64,000 nt of DNA. It comes from Angelakisella sp. Its GTDB lineage: Bacteria > Bacillota > Clostridia > Oscillospirales > Ruminococcaceae. This document shows, piece after piece, positions 7,667 through 17,821 of the stretch. Where the stretch lies: contig JAHHTQ010000002.1 in the NCBI GenBank assembly GCA_020024555.1, positions 42,473 to 106,472 on the forward strand, in the 5' to 3' direction. Position numbers and translations under genes: made by a program. Position 1 is the first letter of the stretch. Each line of letters opens with the position of its first letter. The notes beneath the pieces are model-generated. The model saw only the letters and a program-made list of their open reading frames with translations. It searched no databases and was not told the DNA's origin.

Positions 7667-10600
7667 TCACTTATTTTTAACAAATATAGTTAATATTTTT
7701 TTCCATAAACCAAACTTAATAGCAGCTCCTGTACCGCCTGCAAGTATTGCTATTGCAGTCAACAAAATAATTACTGTTTCTGTTGTATTGTCTGTTGTTT
7801 CAGTCTTGGTCATAGTGTCACTCTTAGCTTTATCTGCTTTTGCGCTATCATCTTTGGATTTTTCTATAACTTGCGGCTTACTTTCAGTATCTCCTTCTGT
7901 CTTATCTTTATTGCCATCAACTGTTTCAAGTTTTGGCTTATCATCAATAGTCGGTTTACTTTCCGGTTTTTGTACCGGTATTTTTGCTGTCTCAGGTTTT
8001 GTGTCGGATTGCGGTTTATAATTAGGTTTTTCAGGTTCGGGCTCGGGCTTGGACTCGGGTTCGGGTTTGGACTCGGGCTCGGGTTTGGACTCGGGTTCGG
8101 GCTCAGGCTTGGACTCGGGTTCGGGTTTGGACTCGGGTTCGGGTTTGGACTCGGGCTCAGGCTTAGACTCGGGTTCGGGTTTGGACTCGGGCTCAGGCTT
8201 GGACTCGGGCTCAGGCTTGGACTCGGGCTTAGACTCGGGTTCAGGTTTAGACTCGGGCTCAGGTTTAACAGCCCCGCCCTCTACTACCTTTACATAATTA
8301 CTGTCAGCGTATATATCATCGATAACGTGTCCTGTTTCAAGCTCATCGCTTATAGTTCTATCAGCAATTGTTCTTACAAACACAGTAAAATCTGTCGGCG
8401 TATTTTGCGGCAACTTCATACTAACTTCATTTACACTTGTATTTACCTTGCTTTCCGCTATTACCTTATCTCCGTTATATAATCTTACCTGAATTTCTTT
8501 TACTCCAACTTGATTAACTTTACCCCAAGTAATGTTTATAAACTCATCTTTCAATGTATATCTTACATCTTTAACTTCATCTACTTTGGTTCTTGGGTCT
8601 TTGTAATCATTTAGTTGTATTGATGATAAATCTTTAAATTGAGGCACTCTGTCCTTTAACACATATACTGAGCCTGACATATCCTTAGATACAAGTATTA
8701 CTTTACCATCTGTTACGGTAACTGTATCGCCTGTCATAACATCTTCAAGAATATCCCCGTCTTTAAAACCATATCTCTCCAATCTATCAAGCGTAATTGA
8801 TTTTGTCGAGTTTTTATTACTGTTATTAAGGACTGTTATAGATTTATTATTATTGCCATAGCGGGCATAAGCGATATATTGATTATCCCTATGTGACTTA
8901 ATTTCCTCAAATGCCCCATATACAAATGCATCAATATTTTGTTTACGTGTAGCGATTAGTGTTCTGTAATCTTTGAGCATTTCTTTGTTCCATGTATCTG
9001 TATTCCAGTTAAATGTTGCTCTGTTGTATGGATCTGCGCCTGATTTTTTACCTACCATACCTATTTCATCACCATAATACAGCATAGGTATACCGGGGTA
9101 TGTTAATTGTAAAGTTGCTGCGATTTCCATCATCGCATCATTACCTGCGCCTGTATAGTCCCAGTTCAAAAATCTCTGTTTATCGTGTGTGGAAATAGAA
9201 TTGGTTGAATTCAGTATTGTTTGATAAGGGAAGCTTTTAAAATAATTTCTCGAAAAAATACCAATATCTGCAACACTCATCAATTGACCGTTTTTATTTA
9301 CCTTGTTATCCAAACTTTGATTTCCAAGCCAATTATTTGAACTTCTGTTTTCTATAAATGGCATCATAAAACCACCATAGTTCATTTTTGAGTCCCATGC
9401 TTTACCATAGTACCACTGATTGTCATTACCCCAAAACTCGCCCAATATGTACGCGTCATCTTTAACACTTCGCACTTCTGAACGGAATTCTTGCCAAATT
9501 TTCAGATTTTCCGCTTTCTGTTCGTCGTCGGTTTGTTTTGTATTGATATCCAGTTTGGGATTGGATTTGTAGTCACGTGGTTCTGTATTAACATCTTCTG
9601 CGGCGTCAAGTCTCCAACCGTCTATATTATATGGCTCTTTCAGATAACGTTTCGCTATCGCATTTTCACCTGCATATATATAGTTTTTAAGCTCAGCATT
9701 TTTATAATTAAGTTTTGCGAGATTGGTAAAGCCATGCCACGGATAAAAATCTATTGGATTTCCTCCGCCGTCAACATATTTTCCTTTTTCATAGAAATAA
9801 TATGACTCTTTATACTTTTCAAACATTTCGCCCTCTGTACTTGTATGGTTAAACACACCGTCAAGTATTAAGTTCATACCGTTTTTGTCAAGTTCTGCGC
9901 TTAGGTCTACGAGAGCTTTGTTTCCACCAAAGTTTTTATCAACATATTCGTATGAATCGGCATCATACTTATGGTCGCTTCCTGATTGGAAAATCGGCAT
10001 TAAATATATGGCATTTACACCCAGTACATCTTTTAGATATGGTATTGCCTCATTTACACCAACAAGGTCTCCTCCGAAGAACTGGTTATTCCATATTTTA
10101 TCACTTTCTTCACCGTTAAATATTTCGCCATTCCACTCGCCGATTTCCGATGGATTTCCAAACTGTGAGATATCTTTTGACACTCGGTTATTTGTTGAGT
10201 CACCGTCTCTGAATCTATCAACCATTATTTGATAGAAAACAGATTCTTTTGACCATTTTGGAGTTTGCAAATCCGGCACTATTGAAAAACCATAGTCTAT
10301 ACCGGAATTTGCGTCGTTTGGATTAAACTTAGGTGGTTGGGAAGTTACGCCTTTGTTATTGTTACCTGCGCCACCACTGATCCATGCAACCATTTCCGGT
10401 TGCGCCTTTGTGTTCTTTACCTCAAAATTATAATATTTTGTACTTGCGCCAGCCTTAATAGTTCCTTCCCAAAATTCAATTTTACTGCTGTCAAAGCCTT
10501 TTAATTCATAGAACTTTGTATCTTCGATTTTGTTCATTTTTATTTTATCGGCTTTTTTTGTATCAGCATCATAGTAATGTACGTATGCCTCTGTAACTTC

Positions 10601-13600
10601 ACCTGCTTTTGCTCTGAATCTTACTTTTACATCATCTGTTGACGTTGGTTCCATTGGCTCCATATAGTCGATACTTTGATCGGCAAACAGATAGTCCCAT
10701 TGCAAATCTGTCTTTTCGCCTTCTGTATCGTACAATATCATCATACTGCTGGAAACAACTTTCAAATCAACATCATTACCATTTTGATAAATTTTTCGTT
10801 TAGGCTTATCCAAACTTACACCTGTATGGTCTGCAACTACATTCCACTCACCTGTGCTTGATTTTGGCAACCATTTTACATATTTATCATCAATCGAAGC
10901 GTTGTATATGATAAGTATATTTTTCCATTTATCGCCGTTTGCATTATTTTTTAAGTGTTGAAGAAGTATTGTATCATCACCGTTATTCAGTGTATAAACA
11001 TCTTGATGGGTATGTATTTGCTCTTTTGATGTCAGTCTAAACGCAGGGTGTTCTTTTCTTAAATGAATCAGACCGCTGTAATAATCAAAAACTTCTTTAA
11101 ATTCTGCCTTATCAGCCCAATCTATGTCATTTGTTTCATCATCACTCTTGTAACTGTTGTGATCCCCTTGCTTTGTTCTCAGTATCTCTGAACCACCTTG
11201 GAAAAACGGTATACCCTGTGATGTAAGTACCATACCGTTAGCGAGGATACTTTTCTTAACTTTCCAGTCAGTTAAAGCATCATCAGGTATATTTTTCCTA
11301 AATTCACCGTTATTTACACCTGTCTCACTCTTTTCTATTTGGTCCCATATAGCGTAATTATCGTGTGCCTCTACATAGTTTATAATTAATTCCGGGTCAT
11401 CTACTGTTCCGTTTACCGAACCTTTTAGTCCCTCTTGCGCTTTGCCGGAATTTTCTTTATTTGTCGCGCCGTTAATAAAGCCATTGCCCGGAGAGTTATT
11501 TCCTCTCAGCCCATCTCGGTATGTGTCGTTAAACGCCGAAATTCCTTTGTTCTTGGTAGTTTGATTTTCCCATGACAACGGAGTGTCAGCCGCTTTCCAT
11601 GGCTCGCCGTAAACAATAATTGATTGATCTATTTTTTGTACGGCATTTTTTATGTCATTCATAGTTGTTTTATCTATTAATGCCATTAAATCAAAACGCA
11701 AACCGTCAACCTTATAGTCATTTACCCAATGGACATTTGAGTCGACAATAAATTTGCGAACCATAGGTCTTTCTGTTGCAACTTCATTGCCGCAGCCAGA
11801 ACCATTTGACTTTCTGCCGTCTTCCCATGTTCTAAAATAGTATCCGGGAACAATGTTATTCATATTGTCGGTAGATGCCATATGGTTATATACTTGGTCA
11901 AGAACTACCCTTATACCGTTATTGTGCAGACCTTGAACCATTTGTCTGAATTCCAATATTCTGGTCTTTGGGTCATTTGGATTTGTTGAGTAGCTTCCTT
12001 CGGGGACATTGTAGTTTTTAGGGTCATATCCCCAGTTTCTGTTAGGTTCGCCATTTGGCTTTCTGCCATCGAATGATAGGTCGCCGTCTTCATCAATAGA
12101 TGCAATATCGTATGTTGGCAATAGGTGAACGTGTGTGACGCCAAGTTCTTTTAAATGGTCTATACCGGTCTTTACAGTTTGACCTTTTGCGTCTGTATAT
12201 GTTGTGCCTTCCTGAACAATTCCCAAATATTTACCCGCATAATCTTTATTGCCACCCCAATTTTCATCAATGGTAAAATCACGGACGTGCATTTCATAAA
12301 TTATTGAATCCTCAGGATTAATAGGGTCAAGTTTCTTGATTGATTTCCAACCATTAGGCATAGTATCAGAATCATTTAAATCAAGTAAAAATCCTTTATC
12401 GCCATTTAGCCCCACAGCATTTGCATAAGGGTCAAGCGCATAAGTTATTACATCTGTTTTGTTGTCTGAAATATCTCTTGATTTAAAATACAATCTATAC
12501 ATATAGTACTTATTATAGTTTGTATTTTTATCTATTGATATAAAATGAGTTCCGCTGTTTAAATCAAAATTCATCTGATAATAATCGGTTGGCTCATCAT
12601 CTTTTTGGGTAAAATCATCATATACAAGAACTTCGACCTTGTGCGCAGTGGGCGCCCACAGTCTCAGATTAATGTTATTTTCCGTATAGGTTACACCCAT
12701 ATCATTACCATTGTAATAATAATCGTCAAGTACGTATCTCAACAATACTTTTGTCTTTAATTTAAACGTATTATCGGCGCTTACTTCTACTAAGCTTGTA
12801 GGATTAAATTTATCTTTTATTGCCGATGTGTCAAATTCAACCTTTGTACCGTCTCCAATAACTTTTGCAGTTATTCCTTCTTGCTCCACATCATCAATAT
12901 ACAGTTTGAAATTAATCTTATCTGATACAGGTTTTTGTGAAAGATAAGCTGTAATTTTAGTTTTGCTGTCCATAATAGCATTTGTAATTTTTGGCGCTGA
13001 TGCTTTTGTTGCATCTTTTAATGATGTGTATATATTTGCATCATCTTTAACTATATAAACATTGTTGACATTTGCAGGTATTGTATATTGCGGTGTTTCT
13101 TCTTCCCAATTACCTTTTTTTACAATTACCTTATCTTTTGTTAAATACGCTGCTTTTCCCAAATCTGTATCTTCTGAAAATTCAACTTGTTCATCTGCCT
13201 TTACATCATTTCCAAAATTCCAAAAACTCCAATCATTATAAGAGCCATCTTGTTTGAAGAAGTGGGCAAAAACTCCCTGTTGCTCTTTTGTGGAGGCAGT
13301 TATTGTTTTTGTGGATACGTTTTTTCCGTCAACATACTGAACAGTTATCCGTGTGCCGTCTTTGACAGTATTATCGATACTTAACATTCCGTTTGATATA
13401 TTTGCGCCTTGTATTTCCGGTTTTATGCTTAATATTGCGCCATCTAATATTTCCAAGTTTGCAAATTCATCGGTTTTTGCTACCACAAGTTCAACAGGAC
13501 GGTTCAAAGTTACAATGTTGCTTGATGCTTTGATAGATACATTGGGGACAGGTTTTGGCTTTTTCTCCCATTTGAACTTCGAGTTTGGTGAATTGCCATA

Positions 13601-14986
13601 TCCGCTTTCATTTATCCATTCCCATTTATTAGGGTCATTTTTGAATGATTCTTCTTTTAATAAAACATATTTATACTCATATTCTCCAGATGGCAAGTCC
13701 TCCATATCAATTTCTGCCATCATTTTCCACACATTATCATGTGGGTCATTAATCCAAGTCAGTTTATGGTTTTCGTTAATTTTCCAGCCATTAATATCAC
13801 TCATAAAATAGGCTGCCGCATATCCGTCTGCTTTTACTATAACTTTTATTTTGTTGTTATCAGGGTCAGGATACAATGCTGTATATCTCTGGGAATTTAC
13901 ATAATTGTAATGATTATTATTAACCTTCCAACCCAAAACAAACGGACTTAATGAATCAACATTAAACATAAATCCATTTTGGATTTTATTAACCACAGGA
14001 TACTCCACTGTGTTATCAGGTTTAATGTGCATTAACACCAAATCGTATGAGGAGTCTGCTCCTTTTGGATATGGTAAAAATACAGTAATATTACCATTTA
14101 CAATATCAACTTTTCTATTGCTTTTTTTGTCTACCAAAGATAATTCAAAATACTCGCTGTTTGTTTTTATAATATCTTTCTTATATGACTCTGTTATATC
14201 TTCAATATGTTTATCTATATTGATTTTATCGGCAGAACTTATTTTATCATAAATTACAAACGAAGTATCGTTTATTGATGAAGTAAGTTCTACATCTTTC
14301 GACATTGCTACCGAAATACCTGTCGTATCAATAACATCATTTAACGGTATAGTATGAGCCGGAGACAGTACGTTAATTTTACCGTTTATCAAGGTAGGTT
14401 CATACTTTTCACTTTCCTGTGCCATATTCAGTACTATACTGTTTTCTTCATATACGATTTTTAAAAGAGATATAAATTCCAGTTTGTCTTCTTCACTTAG
14501 AAAATCATCTGACAAAATAGAATTTTTGTCAATTTTAAGGTTTTCTGTGGAGATGTCATACATATACATATCGTTTGCTTTTACAGTAATAGGTTTTTTG
14601 TTTACTGTAAAAGTTTCAGACGAAGTCAATTCGCCAAAAATTTCATCACTTGCTCTTGTAGCTGTAATAGTTACAGTACCTGATTTCAATATAGTGGCTA
14701 CTGCGCCGTCTATACTGATAACTGATGGGTCGGAACTTGTATAAGTAACCTGTCCCTTAATACCTTTTGTCTCTAACTCAAACGATTCATCACCATAGAC
14801 TTTATCACCTATTTTCACAAGTTTAAAATCTTTTGACGGTACTGTTATGTTGCTGCTGCCAATATGTGGCGGTTCGATGTTGCTTGTACCTAATTGTAAA
14901 TAGGCAAAAGTCGGTGTAGTTGTCATCTGTATAATTAAAAACAATGACAATGAGAACGATAATAATTTTATAAAGTTTTTGTGCAT
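7667..14986 (-). CDS. Secreted, membrane-anchored amylopullulanase with two GH13 modules
   Basis: About 2439 residues; the ATG at 14986 is preferred over an upstream TTG (14995) because AGGAGG lies 12 bases before it and only 3 before the TTG. Order: signal peptide (1-28); Ig-like domain (~45-120); a CBM48-like segment (~380-470); a CBM41-like segment (HFFKQDGSYNDWSFWNFG, ~570); CBM48 (~755-850); type I pullulanase core with NWGYDPKNYN (~985), nucleophile Asp in GLRFDLMA (~1100), Glu in YGEPW (~1127), Asp in EAHDN (~1205); CBM34-like domain; a second GH13 core with DGVFNHT (~1710), GWRLDAAED (~1795), GEFWGND (~1850) and STHDKQR (~1932); FN3-like domain; a proline/glutamate repeat (~2240-2318); a C-terminal membrane helix with a basic tail. 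No LPXTG is present. It should cut alpha-1,6 and alpha-1,4 bonds in starch at the cell surface. Confidence 0.93.
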   Translation of the reverse strand: MHKNFIKLLSFSLSLFLIIQMTTTPTFAYLQLGTSNIEPPHIGSSNITVPSKDFKLVKIGDKVYGDESFELETKGIKGQVTYTSSDPSVISIDGAVATILKSGTVTITATRASDEIFGELTSSETFTVNKKPITVKANDMYMYDISTENLKIDKNSILSDDFLSEEDKLEFISLLKIVYEENSIVLNMAQESEKYEPTLINGKINVLSPAHTIPLNDVIDTTGISVAMSKDVELTSSINDTSFVIYDKISSADKINIDKHIEDITESYKKDIIKTNSEYFELSLVDKKSNRKVDIVNGNITVFLPYPKGADSSYDLVLMHIKPDNTVEYPVVNKIQNGFMFNVDSLSPFVLGWKVNNNHYNYVNSQRYTALYPDPDNNKIKVIVKADGYAAAYFMSDINGWKINENHKLTWINDPHDNVWKMMAEIDMEDLPSGEYEYKYVLLKEESFKNDPNKWEWINESGYGNSPNSKFKWEKKPKPVPNVSIKASSNIVTLNRPVELVVAKTDEFANLEILDGAILSIKPEIQGANISNGMLSIDNTVKDGTRITVQYVDGKNVSTKTITASTKEQQGVFAHFFKQDGSYNDWSFWNFGNDVKADEQVEFSEDTDLGKAAYLTKDKVIVKKGNWEEETPQYTIPANVNNVYIVKDDANIYTSLKDATKASAPKITNAIMDSKTKITAYLSQKPVSDKINFKLYIDDVEQEGITAKVIGDGTKVEFDTSAIKDKFNPTSLVEVSADNTFKLKTKVLLRYVLDDYYYNGNDMGVTYTENNINLRLWAPTAHKVEVLVYDDFTQKDDEPTDYYQMNFDLNSGTHFISIDKNTNYNKYYMYRLYFKSRDISDNKTDVITYALDPYANAVGLNGDKGFLLDLNDSDTMPNGWKSIKKLDPINPEDSIIYEMHVRDFTIDENWGGNKDYAGKYLGIVQEGTTYTDAKGQTVKTGIDHLKELGVTHVHLLPTYDIASIDEDGDLSFDGRKPNGEPNRNWGYDPKNYNVPEGSYSTNPNDPKTRILEFRQMVQGLHNNGIRVVLDQVYNHMASTDNMNNIVPGYYFRTWEDGRKSNGSGCGNEVATERPMVRKFIVDSNVHWVNDYKVDGLRFDLMALIDKTTMNDIKNAVQKIDQSIIVYGEPWKAADTPLSWENQTTKNKGISAFNDTYRDGLRGNNSPGNGFINGATNKENSGKAQEGLKGSVNGTVDDPELIINYVEAHDNYAIWDQIEKSETGVNNGEFRKNIPDDALTDWKVKKSILANGMVLTSQGIPFFQGGSEILRTKQGDHNSYKSDDETNDIDWADKAEFKEVFDYYSGLIHLRKEHPAFRLTSKEQIHTHQDVYTLNNGDDTILLQHLKNNANGDKWKNILIIYNASIDDKYVKWLPKSSTGEWNVVADHTGVSLDKPKRKIYQNGNDVDLKVVSSSMMILYDTEGEKTDLQWDYLFADQSIDYMEPMEPTSTDDVKVRFRAKAGEVTEAYVHYYDADTKKADKIKMNKIEDTKFYELKGFDSSKIEFWEGTIKAGASTKYYNFEVKNTKAQPEMVAWISGGAGNNNKGVTSQPPKFNPNDANSGIDYGFSIVPDLQTPKWSKESVFYQIMVDRFRDGDSTNNRVSKDISQFGNPSEIGEWNGEIFNGEESDKIWNNQFFGGDLVGVNEAIPYLKDVLGVNAIYLMPIFQSGSDHKYDADSYEYVDKNFGGNKALVDLSAELDKNGMNLILDGVFNHTSTEGEMFEKYKESYYFYEKGKYVDGGGNPIDFYPWHGFTNLAKLNYKNAELKNYIYAGENAIAKRYLKEPYNIDGWRLDAAEDVNTEPRDYKSNPKLDINTKQTDDEQKAENLKIWQEFRSEVRSVKDDAYILGEFWGNDNQWYYGKAWDSKMNYGGFMMPFIENRSSNNWLGNQSLDNKVNKNGQLMSVADIGIFSRNYFKSFPYQTILNSTNSISTHDKQRFLNWDYTGAGNDAMMEIAATLQLTYPGIPMLYYGDEIGMVGKKSGADPYNRATFNWNTDTWNKEMLKDYRTLIATRKQNIDAFVYGAFEEIKSHRDNQYIAYARYGNNNKSITVLNNSNKNSTKSITLDRLERYGFKDGDILEDVMTGDTVTVTDGKVILVSKDMSGSVYVLKDRVPQFKDLSSIQLNDYKDPRTKVDEVKDVRYTLKDEFINITWGKVNQVGVKEIQVRLYNGDKVIAESKVNTSVNEVSMKLPQNTPTDFTVFVRTIADRTISDELETGHVIDDIYADSNYVKVVEGGAVKPEPESKPEPESKPESKPEPESKPEPESKPEPESKPEPESKPEPESKPEPESKPEPEPESKPEPESKPEPESKPEPEPEKPNYKPQSDTKPETAKIPVQKPESKPTIDDKPKLETVDGNKDKTEGDTESKPQVIEKSKDDSAKADKAKSDTMTKTETTDNTTETVIILLTAIAILAGGTGAAIKFGLWKKILTIFVKNK
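8030..8270. repeat. 18-bp minisatellite coding for a Pro-Glu-Ser-Lys linker
   Basis: On the plus strand the unit is TCGGGTTCGGGTTTGGAC with small variants, about 12-13 copies. It encodes PEPESK units that form a rigid, extended, charged spacer between the catalytic part and the membrane anchor. Tandem copies with near-identical sequence are prone to slippage in whole codon steps. Long open frames on the plus strand here are only shadows of the repeat. Confidence 0.9.
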
Positions 14987-15053
14987 TAAATACAATTTCC
15001 TCCTAAATGTAAAATTTTAATATTTAACATTTATCAATCCTAATTTAGAGATT

Positions 15054-15081
15054 ATCATAATTTAATAAAAAAAGCAATCAA
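15054..15081 (-). promoter_or_regulatory. Putative sigma-A promoter of the amylopullulanase gene
   Basis: On the minus strand, TTGATT (15081-15076) and TATGAT (15059-15054) are 16 bases apart, about 70 bases before the start codon. No clear catabolite-response element was recognised. Confidence 0.4.
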
Positions 15082-15258
15082 TTATTCATTAAAAAACATC
15101 ATAAAATTGATAATATGTTATTATTTTTGTGTAATATCACAGGAAAATTATATTTGGTAAATTACGGTAAAAACTATTCACTGAATATTTTTAAAACTTA
15201 AACAAATATTATAGTTATTTTACTAATTACGTATCAATATTATTTTTGCAATGTTAAA

Positions 15259-15399
15259 CTAAATTTTATCAAGTTTGTCATTAAATAATTCTTCCGCAGT
15301 ACGATATTCTATTAAAAGTTTTGATATTCGTGGTTCTCCACGTGTACGTCTGTTTAAAATTTCCGTAATTTCAAATAATGTTAATGACAATTCTTTATT
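15259..15399 (-). pseudogene. Unassigned decayed coding remnant in the 15.0-15.7 kb gap
   Basis: The stretch 15000-15790 has no intact gene. On the minus strand a 46-codon frame reads ELSLTLFEITEILNRRTRG, then EPRISKLLIEYRTAEELF and NDKLDKI before a stop at 15259. Its amino-acid composition looks like real protein rather than AT noise, and an in-frame stop lies just upstream at 15400. The ending faintly recalls C-termini of some transposases, but I cannot assign a family. The rest of the gap is AT-rich and shows nothing else except promoters. Confidence 0.35.
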
Positions 15400-15707
15400 T
15401 TATAATATATTGTAAAGAGTTTTGACGTAGGGAATTTCGTTATTCTGCTACTGAGTGTTTTCCTCTCTTGCATTCAATTTCATTTTATATTTTACAAAAA
15501 ATTAATTTTACATTTTTTTCTTTTATTATAATTTATATTGTGCTATAATAATCATTGTGTTATTTAAAGATGTATACATAAATCTTTGGTTGCAAATAAT
15601 AAAGGTAACACGTACAGTTATCAACTATCTATTCAAATAACTGTCTTGCATATAAATTTTTCATCATACTCTATAAAAGTGCTTTACAATTCATCAATTG
15701 TGTTTTC

Positions 15708-15737
15708 TTGACGAAAAATTAATTAATGCAATACACT
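15708..15737 (+). promoter_or_regulatory. Putative promoter of the tepA-ylzJ-uppP-spoIIIE cluster
   Basis: TTGACG (15708-15713) and TACACT (15732-15737) are separated by 18 bases, 57 bases before the tepA start. The -10 element is imperfect. Confidence 0.4.
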
Positions 15738-15793
15738 GTCTGTAATTGTGCGATATAGCCATAAAAATATATTGAAAAGGATTTATTGTATAA

Positions 15794-16624
15794 ATGAAAA
15801 AAAATAAAGATGAAAACTATATATATGATAAAGAAAATGAAATAAAATATAAAATTGCGGAATATAAAAATAATAACACAAATGAAGAAGACGCCGATGA
15901 CGAAAGTGAAGATACCGAACAAAACGGAAATTTAGACGAAATATATAAGCAAGGTTCTGTGACAACGGAGGACGGAAAGCACAAAATACACTGTCTTACC
16001 ATTGTCGGACAAGTAGAAGGACACTATATTTTACCGTCACAGAATAAGACAACAAAGTATGAACACGTTATACCTATGCTTGTGGCAATAGAGCAAGATA
16101 CAAGTATTGAGGGACTGTTGATTATACTGAATACAGTAGGAGGTGACGTTGAGGCGGGACTTGCCATATCGGAGCTTATAGCAGGAATGAAGACACCGAC
16201 AGTTTCTCTTGTTTTGGGTGGCGGACATTCCATAGGTGTGCCGCTTGCGGTAAGCGCTGACTATTCGTTCATTGTGCCAAGCGCAACAATGACCGTTCAC
16301 CCCGTAAGAATGAACGGACTAATGCTGGGTGTGCCACAAACACTGTCTTACTTTGATAAAATGCAAGAGAGAATAACAAACTTTGTCGTTGACAATTCTA
16401 ATATTTCGGCAGAAAGATTTAAGGAACTTATGATGACAAGCGGCGAGCTTGTTATGGATATAGGTACTGTGCTTGACGGTGAACTTGCCGTGAAAGAGGG
16501 TCTGATTGATGAAATAGGAGGTATTCACGAGGCTGTTGAAAAATTATACGGTATGATAGACAGAAGCAAAAAAGAAGAAAAGTCAGACAAAGACGCTCAA
16601 ATTAACAGAGGTGACAAAGAATGA
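15794..16624 (+). CDS. tepA: ClpP-class serine protease TepA
   Basis: This 276-residue protein has a charged, low-complexity N-terminus (about residues 1-55, rich in Lys, Glu and Asp) followed by a ClpP-fold domain. The nucleophile Ser146 lies in GGGHSIG and the likely catalytic histidine is His169 in TVHPVR. TepA (YmfB in Bacillus subtilis) was described as a translocation-enhancing factor that may degrade signal peptides. The next genes, ylzJ and spoIIIE, are its usual Firmicute neighbours, which supports the assignment. Its stop overlaps the start of ylzJ. Confidence 0.88.
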   Translation: MKKNKDENYIYDKENEIKYKIAEYKNNNTNEEDADDESEDTEQNGNLDEIYKQGSVTTEDGKHKIHCLTIVGQVEGHYILPSQNKTTKYEHVIPMLVAIEQDTSIEGLLIILNTVGGDVEAGLAISELIAGMKTPTVSLVLGGGHSIGVPLAVSADYSFIVPSATMTVHPVRMNGLMLGVPQTLSYFDKMQERITNFVVDNSNISAERFKELMMTSGELVMDIGTVLDGELAVKEGLIDEIGGIHEAVEKLYGMIDRSKKEEKSDKDAQINRGDKE

Positions 16625-16833
16625 TAATGTATTCGATAATACCTCAGGAGGCATTTGACGAAAGTTACTATACAGTACCGCAAACAAGCCGATTTTTCAA
16701 ATATGAATATGGTTTTTTGGAGGGTGTGCCACATAACGACAATACTTTTGAAGTGGTAAATATAGTATCTACCGATCCACAGGCATATCTCGATAAAAAT
16801 AAGCCATTGGGGAAAAAAATAATTTTCAAATAA
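16621..16833 (+). CDS. ylzJ: YlzJ-like small protein
   Basis: This 70-residue protein overlaps the tepA stop by the ATGA arrangement. It starts MIMYSIIPQE, keeps FKYEYGFLEGV in the middle and has the STDPQAYLDKN-type ending seen in YlzJ-like proteins. The function is unknown; the gene is conserved between tepA and spoIIIE in spore-forming Firmicutes. Identification rests mainly on size, context and recalled sequence. Confidence 0.75.
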   Translation: MIMYSIIPQEAFDESYYTVPQTSRFFKYEYGFLEGVPHNDNTFEVVNIVSTDPQAYLDKNKPLGKKIIFK

Positions 16834-16841
16834 TAAAATAT

Positions 16842-16876
16842 GGGTAAGTTTATGGGTTACTTTTAAACTTATCCAA
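16842..16876 (+). other. Hairpin between ylzJ and uppP
   Basis: GGTAAGTTT and AAACTTATCC can pair around a loop at about 16852-16866. There is no following T-run, so it may be a processing or stability element rather than a terminator. Confidence 0.35.
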
Positions 16877-16898
16877 ATACATAAAGGAGTTTTTTACA

Positions 16899-17786
16899 AT
16901 GTCATATTTAAACAGTATTTTACAAGGATTAATACAAGGTTTTACAGAATTTTTGCCTGTTTCGAGTTCCGGACATCTGTCACTGTTTCAGCACTTTACC
17001 GGTGTAAGTTCCGAAAGTTCGGTTGTTTTTTCTATTATGCTACATCTTGCAACTTTGGGCGCTGTTATTATCGCTTTTCACAAAACAGTGTGGAAACTTA
17101 TTATTGAATTTTTTTCAATGATTGGCGACATATTTACATTAAAAATAGGGAAGAAACATATAACAAAATCAAGAAAAATGCTATATATGTTAATGCTGTC
17201 CTGTGTTCCACTGCTGTTTATTCTACCTTTTAAAGATTTTGTTATGAGTATAAGCAGTGATAATTCCATACTTGCTGAGGGTATATTCTTTTTAATAACA
17301 ACAGGTATACTTTTTGTTGCCGATAAATGTATCAAGGGTAACAAAAATTGCGGTGATGTCACTCCGAAAGATTCTATTGTAATAGGTGTTGCGCAGTGTA
17401 TTGCAACTCTTCCCGGAGTATCCCGCTCAGGCTCAACAATATCCGCAGGCCTACTTACAGGATTAAAAAGAGAGGCGGCTGTTGCGTATTCATTTATTTT
17501 GGGTATGCCTACAATTTTGGCGGCGGCGCTTCTTGAAATAAAGGATATAGTATCTGGAAATGTAGCAGTGGATATTGAGATGATGCCTGCAATAGTAGGT
17601 ATGATAGTTGCGCTGATATCAGGAGTTTGCGCAATTAAACTTGTAAACTATATTGTAAAAACAGATAAATTTAAAATCTTTGCAATATATACGCTGATTT
17701 TGGGCACTGTTACAATAGCAACAGTAATAATTGAGAATGTTATGGGAATTTCATTTCAAAATATAATTATGTCGCTTTTTGCATAA
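16899..17786 (+). CDS. uppP: Undecaprenyl-diphosphatase (BacA/UppP)
   Basis: This 295-residue polytopic membrane protein has both family signatures: QGFTEFLPVSSSGHL near the N-terminus (catalytic glutamate and serine-rich motif) and PGVSRSGSTI in the second half. UppP dephosphorylates undecaprenyl pyrophosphate to recycle the lipid carrier for cell-wall synthesis, and extra copies give bacitracin tolerance. AAAGGAG lies 9 bases before the ATG. It lies between ylzJ and spoIIIE, a place not used in B. subtilis. Confidence 0.95.
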   Translation: MSYLNSILQGLIQGFTEFLPVSSSGHLSLFQHFTGVSSESSVVFSIMLHLATLGAVIIAFHKTVWKLIIEFFSMIGDIFTLKIGKKHITKSRKMLYMLMLSCVPLLFILPFKDFVMSISSDNSILAEGIFFLITTGILFVADKCIKGNKNCGDVTPKDSIVIGVAQCIATLPGVSRSGSTISAGLLTGLKREAAVAYSFILGMPTILAAALLEIKDIVSGNVAVDIEMMPAIVGMIVALISGVCAIKLVNYIVKTDKFKIFAIYTLILGTVTIATVIIENVMGISFQNIIMSLFA

Positions 17787-17821
17787 AATATAGGTTATTA
17801 ATAAAAACTGAGGTGTATTAA

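Noticed and set aside
7703..7770. Sortase signal at the amylopullulanase C-terminus
   Set aside because: No LPXTG-like motif precedes the membrane helix; only a hydrophobic helix and basic tail are seen.
8049..8297. Open frame on the plus strand with Asp-Ser-Gly-Ser-Gly-Leu repeats
   Set aside because: It is the antisense reading of the 18-bp minisatellite coding for the PEPESK stalk; there is no ribosome binding site.
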